The notes under the pieces were generated by a model. That model saw only the letters and a list, made by a program, of their open reading frames with translations. It had not been told where the DNA came from and searched no databases. Shown here one piece after another: positions 1 through 5,726 of a stretch of 10,410 bases of DNA. The position numbers were made by a program, and so were the translations under genes. Position 1 is the stretch's first letter. Each line of letters starts with the position of its first letter. The DNA is from Planctomycetota bacterium (GTDB taxonomy: Bacteria > Planctomycetota > SBBH01 > JACQRN01), in NCBI GenBank assembly GCA_016206515.1, contig JACQRN010000103.1:1-10410 (forward strand), written 5' to 3'.

Positions 1-459
1 CTCCTGCTGCGCCCCCACCGGCCGCCAGTCGGGACGCGACGAGCGGGGCTGGTCCTGAGGCTTCGATCCGCCGCTCGATCCGGAGGGATCGCCGCTCCCC
101 CCCAACGGGAGGGACATGCTCGAACCTTGTCAGCATTCCTGGAGGCGCAGGGCGAGCCGGGAAAGCCTCTCGACCACCTCGTCCTGGTCGGAGGAAAGCC
201 CACGCAGGAGGCGGGAGGTCTCCTCCGGGGAGACGGGGCGCTGGAGGTTCTCCTCCATCTTGCGCATCCGGCGGATCGCGCCGCGGATGAGCATCTCGTT
301 CGATTCCGTCGCCGATGTCTCCCGGAACGGGTCGTCCGGATCGTCGGACGGCTCCTGGGCCTCGCACGTCAAGGGCCCGACCAGGAACGCCGACGCCAAA
401 AGGAGGGCACGAATCCCCCTCCCGTCTCCTGCCTCCTGCCTCCTGCCTCCTGTCTTCAT
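1..459 (-). CDS. Small secreted protein with in-frame UGA, candidate Cys-Sec selenoprotein (3' end outside window)
   Basis: I do not recognise a named family. Starting from ATG 459-457, residues 1-34 form a signal peptide: an Arg-containing n-region, a hydrophobic core ALLLASAFLVGPL at about 18-30, and a likely cleavage after CEA. Residues 35-55 are acidic, and about 55-109 are a charged helical hairpin or coiled coil (motifs MLIRGAIRRMRKMEENL and DEVVERLSRLALRL). Codon 110 is TGA (132-130), directly after Cys109. The same frame then stays open for 43 codons to the window edge and encodes a Gly/Ser/Pro/Gln-rich tail (GGSGDPSGSSGGSKPQDQP, then RSSRPDWRPVGAQQE). The tail suits a secreted linker and has GC-rich third positions. 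I read the UGA as selenocysteine, giving a CU pair. If UGA is an ordinary stop, the product is 109 aa at 459-130. The gene follows the coiled-coil gene by 16 bases and is probably its co-transcribed partner. Seen: the open frame, Cys-UGA and hairpin. Inferred: recoding. Unknown: function and C-terminus. Confidence 0.6.
96..114 (-). promoter_or_regulatory. Bacterial SECIS-like hairpin downstream of the in-frame UGA
   Basis: In the minus-strand RNA, UCCCUCCC (114-107) pairs with GGGGGGGA (103-96). This makes eight consecutive pairs with a single U-G wobble, closing a GUU loop (106-104). An alternative register closes a 7-nt loop, GUUGGGG. In both registers the loop begins with G then U, 24 nt after the UGA. 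Published bacterial SECIS criteria ask for a stem of at least 4 bp, a loop of 3-14 nt with G in the first two positions, and the loop 16-37 nt from the UGA. All are met. In E. coli fdhF, SelB also contacts a loop GU. GC-rich RNA folds easily, so this supports recoding but does not prove it. Confidence 0.5.
130..132 (-). other. In-frame UGA codon, candidate selenocysteine
   Basis: The minus strand reads TGC TGA CAA at 135-127. UGA followed by C is known to be a poor termination context, and it is the context of the E. coli fdhF selenocysteine codon. The preceding Cys codon would give a Cys-Sec pair, a common redox arrangement. The reading frame before and after the UGA is the same, so no frameshift needs to be assumed. 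The 728-codon frame upstream of this gene and the UnbV gene both end in TGA with no coding continuation, so UGA is a normal stop in this genome. A nonsense mutation is the main alternative. Confidence 0.5.
427..454. repeat. 7-bp tandem repeat in the start region of the small secreted protein gene
   Basis: Plus-strand TCCTGCC occurs three times in a row (427-447), followed by a one-mismatch copy TCCTGTC (448-454). On the minus strand this is a purine-rich AGGAGGC-type array directly after the ATG at 459. It encodes the charged n-region of the signal peptide. Because the unit is not a multiple of three, gain or loss of one unit would shift the reading frame. Confidence 0.75.
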
Positions 460-461
460 CT

Positions 462-473
462 CTCCTCCCCTCC
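462..473 (-). promoter_or_regulatory. Ribosome binding site of the small secreted protein gene
   Basis: The minus strand carries GGGGAGG (473-467) running into AGGAG (466-462), just ahead of ATG 459. The spacing is 7 nt from the first element and 2 nt from the second. This strong Shine-Dalgarno sequence supports the ATG at 459, despite the unusual repeat-derived first residues. It sits entirely between the TGA of the coiled-coil gene (478-476) and this start. Confidence 0.6.
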
Positions 474-475
474 CC

Positions 476-2644
476 TCACCTTACCTCATCCCTGAATTTC
501 GCCTCCCACTTTTCGGCAAGATCCCGGCTCGACGCGCGGCGCGCGCGGAGCCGTTCCATCTCCGGGGCGGATACGTCCTGCCCCGACGCAGCGCGTGCCT
601 CGGCCGCCTGGATCGCCGATTGGACCTCCCGTTCGATCGCGAGGATCAGCCGAAGCTCGTCGAGCGCCCGTACCAGGGGCATCTTCATGTCCCCCGTCTG
701 GGCCATCTGCCGCGGCGCCTGGCCACGGCGATCCTCGTCCTCGAGCCTCCCGAGGAGTTCCTTCAGGCCGTCGAGCATGATCGACAGCATCCGCAGGGCC
801 GCCTCCTGGTGGCCGACCGCGCCGGGGTCGAGATGTCCCTCCCGGATCGCGGATTGGGCGGAGCGCATCGAGGACCCGACATCATGGAGCGACCAGGCGT
901 AGGCGTCGGATCCAACTTCGGCCAGCTCCGCCTCGAGCGCGTCGCACGCCCCGGCAAGCCCCCCCTGGCGCGCGGCGAGGTCGTCCCGCGAGGCGTCCTC
1001 CCAGGTCCCTCCTGCGCCCGGCGCGAGCTCCGTCCGCGTCTCGTCCCGGAGCGCCTCCTGGTCGATTTGGAGCTTCGTCAGCTCCGACTGCAGCTTCGAC
1101 AACTTAATCTCCGCCTGCTCGGTCGCGTAGCGATTCTCCTGCCGGCGTAGCGCCTGCGCCGCCTCACGCAGGTACTCGATCGCCCTCTCTGCCTCCCAGA
1201 TCCCCGAGTCGAGGTTCTCCTTGCGGAACTCCCCCTGCACGACGTTCATCTGCTCGGCCGCCTGGTGCGCGGAGCGTCCGGCGTCGCGCTCCGCGAGTTC
1301 CTGCTCGATCTGGAGCTTCCGGGCGACAGCCCGCGTCCTCTGCTCGATCTCCCTCTGCTGCGCGACGAGGCGTTCGAGCTTGCGCCGGTCCTCCTCGTTC
1401 AGGAATTTCCGTTCCAGAAGTTGCATCCCCTCCTCGGCCTGCTTGAGGTACTCGACCGCCTGCTGCTGGAGCCCCGGCGCGCGCGACAGGTCCTCGCTCC
1501 GCATCGCCTCGGCCGCGCGGCGCATCTGCTCGGCGGCCTGGGAGGCGGACTGAGACGCAGCGCGCGCGGCCTCCTGCTGCTCGGGGGTCATTTCGTCCAT
1601 CGATTCCTCGAGGGACCGCGCCGCCTGCTCGACCTTCTCGGCGAGCGCCTCCTGCTCCCGCGCTCCCTCCGGGTCCGCCGCCCCCGGCGGAGGGAGCGCG
1701 CCCGCTTGCAGGGATTCGATCGCCTCTCGCAGCGCTTGGGCCGCCTGTTCGCCGGAGGAGTGCGCTTCCTGCGGATTTCCCTCCGCGCGGGACTGCGCGG
1801 CGTCCCGCATCGACTCGGCCGATGCGGCGGCCTCGCGCGCGGCGTCCTGCCACGCCCCGGCGTCCTGCGGAGGCGTCTGCGAACCGACCTGGGCCATCGC
1901 CCGGGAGGCGGCGTCCACCTGTTCGGCGAGCCGGCGCTCCTCCCCGGTCGGAGTGCCTCCGGGCTCCCCGGCCTCGCCTCTCGCCTGGAGGGCGAGATGC
2001 TGTTCGAGCAGCCTCTGCAGCGCCGCGGCGGCGGCGGAGCGCTCCGCGTTCTCCGTGCCGAGGGACCGGGCGGTCCGGGCGGCGAGCGCCTCCTGCTCGC
2101 GACGCGCCTCGCGCAGGGCGTCGGAGGCCGCGCGCACGGCCTGAGGCACGGACGCCGAGCGGATCGCCTCGGCCTCCTGGCGCAGGCGCTCCTCCTCCTG
2201 GGCGATCCGCTCGACCTCGTCGCGGGTCTGGCGCGTCTCCTCGCGCCGGGCCTCGACGTCCGTCCCGCGCGTGTCGGCGGAGAGGACCGCCAGGATCGAC
2301 CGCAGCGACGAGGCCAAGTCCGCCGCCTGCGCCCGGGCGCGCTCCAGGTCCCCCTCCGTCAGGGACTGCCGGGCGGCGTCCGCCTTGGCGACCACCAGGT
2401 CGTTCCCCATCCGTTCCAGCGCCTCCCCGAGGAGATGGCGTTTCGGATCCTCCTCCGGGAGCGCCGCGTACCGCTCCATGAGGGCGCGCATTCCCTCCTC
2501 GAGCCGTTCGAGGCGCCTCTGGACCTGCAGCTGACGGACGTACAGGCCGCGCGAGGCGCTCTCCCCGGCCGGTTCGTCCGCCCGTGCGAGCGCACCCGAC
2601 ACCAGGAGCCCGGTCGCCAGAAACACGCGAACCCAGCCTCGCAT
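476..2644 (-). CDS. Secreted alanine/glutamate/glutamine-rich coiled-coil protein
   Basis: This 722-aa protein has a classic Sec signal peptide (MRGWVRVFLATGLLVSGALA, cleavage likely after ALARA at residue 22). It is otherwise almost entirely alpha-helical, with long runs rich in Ala, Glu, Gln and Arg and recurring segments of the type A..M..AA..L...D...A...Q..A...L. These resemble the helical repeats of DUF4175-like and planctomycete envelope proteins (my recollection of the pattern, not a search result). Short Gly/Pro breaks (about residues 225-260 and 315-330, and a GAGG segment in the last third) separate several coiled-coil blocks. No transmembrane segment follows the signal peptide and no catalytic motif is visible, so a structural, scaffolding or binding role outside the cytoplasm is most likely. 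I chose ATG 2644 rather than an in-frame GTG at 2662, because the latter overlaps the upstream gene and adds only a Gly/Arg extension. It starts 4 bases after the TAG of the TPR-peptidase gene and ends in TGA 16 bases before the candidate selenoprotein gene, so the three are probably one operon. Confidence 0.85.
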   Translation of the reverse strand: MRGWVRVFLATGLLVSGALARADEPAGESASRGLYVRQLQVQRRLERLEEGMRALMERYAALPEEDPKRHLLGEALERMGNDLVVAKADAARQSLTEGDLERARAQAADLASSLRSILAVLSADTRGTDVEARREETRQTRDEVERIAQEEERLRQEAEAIRSASVPQAVRAASDALREARREQEALAARTARSLGTENAERSAAAAALQRLLEQHLALQARGEAGEPGGTPTGEERRLAEQVDAASRAMAQVGSQTPPQDAGAWQDAAREAAASAESMRDAAQSRAEGNPQEAHSSGEQAAQALREAIESLQAGALPPPGAADPEGAREQEALAEKVEQAARSLEESMDEMTPEQQEAARAASQSASQAAEQMRRAAEAMRSEDLSRAPGLQQQAVEYLKQAEEGMQLLERKFLNEEDRRKLERLVAQQREIEQRTRAVARKLQIEQELAERDAGRSAHQAAEQMNVVQGEFRKENLDSGIWEAERAIEYLREAAQALRRQENRYATEQAEIKLSKLQSELTKLQIDQEALRDETRTELAPGAGGTWEDASRDDLAARQGGLAGACDALEAELAEVGSDAYAWSLHDVGSSMRSAQSAIREGHLDPGAVGHQEAALRMLSIMLDGLKELLGRLEDEDRRGQAPRQMAQTGDMKMPLVRALDELRLILAIEREVQSAIQAAEARAASGQDVSAPEMERLRARRASSRDLAEKWEAKFRDEVR

Positions 2645-2648
2645 CCCC

Positions 2649-5630
2649 CTACCCCCCCCCACCCTCGCGGGCGAGCCCGTCGCGGGCGAGCCGCTCCTCG
2701 ACCTGGACCTCCAGGCGCCTGGCCCGCTCGTTGTCCCAATCGATCCGGAGCGCCTCGTCGACCGATTCCTTCGCCTTCGCCACGTCGTCCCCCTCGCCCC
2801 GCGCCAGAAGGAGGTCCGCCAGGTTCAGGTGCAGGTCCGCGACCCACCCCTCCTCGCGCGCGACATCCTCCCCCGGCAGGGCTCTCGACGCGGACAGGGC
2901 GCGGCGGTGCTCCTCGATCGCCTCTCCGGGACGAGCGAGGGCGCGCAGCGCCTCCGCCAAGTGCCGGCGGACCTGGAAGTCGGCGGGATCGACCCACATC
3001 GCCTCGCGCGCATACCGGACAACCTCCTCATGCGCCCCCTCCGCGGCGAGCCGGGGGAGGAGCCACCGGCGGGTGCGAAGGTCCCCCTGCGAGATCGACA
3101 GCCAGCGGACGGTCTGCTCGCGCTCCTTCGCGGACTGCCCCAGCCGGCGGTACACCTTCCCGAGCGCGCGATAGGTGTGGTACGGGTCGTACACCGACCG
3201 GGGGAACCGCTCCTGCGCGAGGCGGTACCACCGCTCCGCCTCCTCGTCCTGCTCCTCCATTTCCGCCATCCGTCCCATCGAGAACGTGGCGTAGAAATCC
3301 TTCCCCCCGAGCGCGAAGGCGCGCTCGTACCGCTCGCGCGCCTCGCCGAACCGGTCCTCGTCGAAGGCGAGGTGCCCCAGGAGGACGTAGACGTCGACCG
3401 GCGCCGTCAGGAGTCTCCCGACGAGCGGCTCCGCGAGGGTGCGCGCCTCCTCCTTCGCACCATTCTGGAACAGGGCGCGCGCCAGCCGCGCCCCGACGTC
3501 GGGAGAGCGTCCCGACGCGTACGCCTCCCGCAACGGGCCGATCGCATTCCTCGGATAGAGGATCGGCAGAACGCCGGGCTCCGGGAGCCTGCCCCGCACC
3601 CACTCGCGGAACCCCTTGTCGAGATCCTCAAGCGTGATGCCGAGGGCTGTCTGGATCACATCCGGGTCGCGCCGGCCGGTCCAGGCGAGGAGCATCTCGG
3701 CCATCGGGGTCCGCGCCCCGCACCCCTTGGCGTACTCCGCGAGGATCCGGACGTGCCCCTGCACCCCGAACCGGAACTCGATGTATTCGCAGATCAGCGA
3801 GGCATGGTGGTAGGCGAACCTCGGGTCCTGCTTGAACTCCTCCGTCAGGGGGGGCGCGTCGAGCATCCCGAGTTCGATGCGCGAGGAGAGTTTCTGGTCG
3901 ACATTCTCCTCCCACTCCCATTCGCCGTGGCGGCGGCGCTCCTCCCAGGTGGACATCCCCTCGGCGTACCAGCGGGACATCCGTCCCGCGGCCATCTGGG
4001 TCGTGAAGATGTGCACGAGCTCGTGGTAGAGCGTCTCGGACCAGCACTCCCCCTCGAACGCCAGTGCCCCGGCCGACTGGCAGGTGACCACGCGCCCGAG
4101 GCAGACCCCCGCGTACGGCGCCCCGGGAAGCCCCAGGGTCCGCACCGCGAAATCCTGCTTGTCGTCGAACAGTTCCACCTTGACCGGAAGCTCCGGCTCG
4201 AACCCGTACCGCTCCTTCAACTCCGCGTACCACCCCTCCAGCGACCGCACCGCTTCGGGGAGAACCAGGTCCGACTCGCGCTGTCGGATCCGGATCCGGA
4301 AGTGCCCGGTCTCGACGACCGTGAACTGCTCCGGGTACGAGTCGAGGAGCTTGAGGTAGTTGTAGGCGACGACATGGAACGGGTAGAGGCGCCACGCCTC
4401 CGTGAAGAAGGCGTGCCCCTCCCCCTCGAGCCCCTCGTTCATGCAGCAGAGCCCCGCCCCCAGGAGTGCCCGCAGGTGCCGGGGGTTCCGCTCCAGGCAC
4501 TTGCGCGCCCACGCGAGCGCGGGGCGCAGGTCGCGCGGGTTCGCGGCGCGCTCGGACAGCCAATAGAACATGTCGCCGCAAGTGGGATCGACCGCCCAGG
4601 CGCGCTCGGAGAGCGCCTGGAACGCGTCCTCATCCCCCAGGAGGTACTTCTGCGCCGCCGCCACCGAGAGCGCGGCGGCGGAGCGCGGGTTGAGCGCGAG
4701 CGCCGCGTCGACCTGCTCCTGGACGATCCGGTCGTCCTCCGGTTTCGGGTCGAACACCTCCTCCGACATGAACGGCGCCCCGTCGCCCCCCCCTTCGCCC
4801 GGCTCCGGCCGCAGGAGGTCGGCGAACCCGATGTCGATCCCCATGTGCTTCAGGGCGATCGCGAGCCGCGCCTCCTCCCACCCGGGCCGCGCGTCGAGCG
4901 CCACCTCGTACCGGCCCAGGAGGTAGAGCGCCTCGGGGCACTTCGCGTTCGCCTCGAGCGCCTCCCGCAGCGCCTCGCGCGCGTCGATCCTCTGGCCGGC
5001 GGCCAGCAGCTGCCGCGCCTCGGCGACCGGCACGCGCGGGTCGCCCGGCATCGCGCGGCGGGCGTGCGGGAACGCCCATTCGAACGCGGCCTTGACGTGC
5101 TTCGCATCCCCGGTGAGGTCGCCCAGGCGCAGCAGCCCCCGCCCGCACCCGAGCAGTTCCTCGCCGTCGGCGCGGCGCCCCATCGCGTTCCGGTCGACCG
5201 CCCCGAGCGGCGCGAGGACCGACGCGGCGTCGTCGAGCCGGCCGAGAAGCGCGAGATGCTCGCCGAGCGCCGCGCGCACGCGGACGTCCCCCTCATCCGC
5301 CGCGAGCCGTTCGCGCAACCGCCGCTCCCCCTCCGCATCCCGCCCGGTCCGGCGCAGCGCCTCGGCGACGGCAACCTCCCAGTCGCTCCCCGCGGGACCC
5401 TCCAGCACCCCGCGTACGGCGAGCGCCGCGTCGCGCTCGACGAGCGCGGCGTACGAACCGCTCTCGATCGCCCAGCGCGCCCAACGCGCGGCGACCTCGC
5501 CCGCCTCCGGCCACGAGGAGGTGTCCGGCCACGCCGGCCCCCCGGCGACGCCCGGGGGCGGCTCGTCTGCCGCGCCGCACAGGGCGAGGGACAGGCAGAC
5601 GACCGCGACCGACAGAAGCGCTCCCTTCAC
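2649..5630 (-). CDS. Secreted TPR protein with a gluzincin (Peptidase MA-like) domain
   Basis: This 993-aa exported protein has three parts. Residues 1-21 are a Sec signal peptide (MKGALLSVAVVCLSLALCGA). About 60-400 are helical tetratricopeptide-type repeats. A middle domain carries HELVH at 536-540 followed by WYAEGMSTWEE, putting the likely third zinc ligand at Glu557, 21 residues after the first His. HExxH plus a downstream EG.S.W is the pattern of gluzincin metallopeptidases of the Peptidase_MA type. About 740-985 hold further TPR units (for example LGHLAFDEDRFGEARERYER). The peptidase residues look intact, so zinc-dependent proteolysis in the periplasm or at the cell surface is likely; the substrate is unknown. 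I chose GTG 5630 because it has a G-rich ribosome binding site and gives a clean signal peptide. An in-frame GTG at 5696 would add a non-hydrophobic 22-residue leader. The gene ends in TAG just before the coiled-coil gene, so the two are probably co-transcribed. Confidence 0.87.
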   Translation of the reverse strand: MKGALLSVAVVCLSLALCGAADEPPPGVAGGPAWPDTSSWPEAGEVAARWARWAIESGSYAALVERDAALAVRGVLEGPAGSDWEVAVAEALRRTGRDAEGERRLRERLAADEGDVRVRAALGEHLALLGRLDDAASVLAPLGAVDRNAMGRRADGEELLGCGRGLLRLGDLTGDAKHVKAAFEWAFPHARRAMPGDPRVPVAEARQLLAAGQRIDAREALREALEANAKCPEALYLLGRYEVALDARPGWEEARLAIALKHMGIDIGFADLLRPEPGEGGGDGAPFMSEEVFDPKPEDDRIVQEQVDAALALNPRSAAALSVAAAQKYLLGDEDAFQALSERAWAVDPTCGDMFYWLSERAANPRDLRPALAWARKCLERNPRHLRALLGAGLCCMNEGLEGEGHAFFTEAWRLYPFHVVAYNYLKLLDSYPEQFTVVETGHFRIRIRQRESDLVLPEAVRSLEGWYAELKERYGFEPELPVKVELFDDKQDFAVRTLGLPGAPYAGVCLGRVVTCQSAGALAFEGECWSETLYHELVHIFTTQMAAGRMSRWYAEGMSTWEERRRHGEWEWEENVDQKLSSRIELGMLDAPPLTEEFKQDPRFAYHHASLICEYIEFRFGVQGHVRILAEYAKGCGARTPMAEMLLAWTGRRDPDVIQTALGITLEDLDKGFREWVRGRLPEPGVLPILYPRNAIGPLREAYASGRSPDVGARLARALFQNGAKEEARTLAEPLVGRLLTAPVDVYVLLGHLAFDEDRFGEARERYERAFALGGKDFYATFSMGRMAEMEEQDEEAERWYRLAQERFPRSVYDPYHTYRALGKVYRRLGQSAKEREQTVRWLSISQGDLRTRRWLLPRLAAEGAHEEVVRYAREAMWVDPADFQVRRHLAEALRALARPGEAIEEHRRALSASRALPGEDVAREEGWVADLHLNLADLLLARGEGDDVAKAKESVDEALRIDWDNERARRLEVQVEERLARDGLAREGGGG
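2652..2660 (-). promoter_or_regulatory. G9 tract, probable ribosome binding site of the coiled-coil gene
   Basis: Nine consecutive G on the minus strand lie 7 nt upstream of ATG 2644 and just before the TAG stop (2651-2649) of the upstream gene. No better purine element is available for ATG 2644 at normal spacing; an AGGGGG directly abuts the ATG and is too close. The long homopolymer at this position could be length-variable. Confidence 0.4.
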
Positions 5631-5634
5631 GATT

Positions 5635-5640
5635 CCCCCC
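5635..5640 (-). promoter_or_regulatory. Ribosome binding site selecting GTG 5630
   Basis: Six consecutive G on the minus strand lie 4 nt upstream of GTG 5630. Together with the signal peptide that begins exactly there, this favours the GTG at 5630 over the upstream GTG at 5696. Confidence 0.45.
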
Positions 5641-5665
5641 GGAGTATAAACCAGCCCCAACCCCC

Positions 5666-5709
5666 TGGCGTTCCTGGGTTTCCCGTCGAAAGCCACGGGA
5701 GAGACGCCA
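5666..5709. other. Nested inverted repeat between the UnbV and TPR-peptidase genes
   Basis: On the plus strand the outer arms are TGGCGT (5666-5671) and ACGCCA (5704-5709). The inner arms are TCCCGT (5681-5686) and ACGGGA (5695-5700), with an 8-nt loop CGAAAGCC. All arms are perfect 6-mers. The element starts 18 bases beyond the UnbV stop and ends well before the GTG of the next gene. It could be a 3' end-forming or processing hairpin for the UnbV transcript, or a structured leader for the downstream operon. No U-run follows it, so it is not a canonical intrinsic terminator. Confidence 0.45.
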
Positions 5710-5726
5710 TCACCCCGATCCGTACG

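Noticed and set aside
1..117. A separate gene starting at ATG 117 after an ordinary UGA stop
   Set aside because: It would be in the same frame as the upstream gene, start with a disordered Gly/Ser-rich stretch without a signal peptide, and have only a weak AAGG ahead of it. Read-through is the simpler reading, though this alternative is not excluded.
1..459. Genome-wide reassignment of UGA to a sense codon
   Set aside because: The coiled-coil gene and the UnbV gene end in TGA where the next signals (ribosome binding site, intergenic repeat) begin, and UGA-reassigned lineages known to me are mostly low-GC or otherwise unlike this gene content.
1265..3637. A 790-codon plus-strand open frame opposite the coiled-coil gene
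   Set aside because: Its second half is extreme Arg/Pro/Ala-rich sequence, and the minus strand carries signal peptides and regular helical repeats in this interval.
5643..5648. TATACT on the minus strand as a -10 box for the TPR-peptidase operon
   Set aside because: It lies only about 12 bases before the GTG start, which would leave no room for the G-rich ribosome binding site in the transcript, and no -35 element sits at proper spacing.
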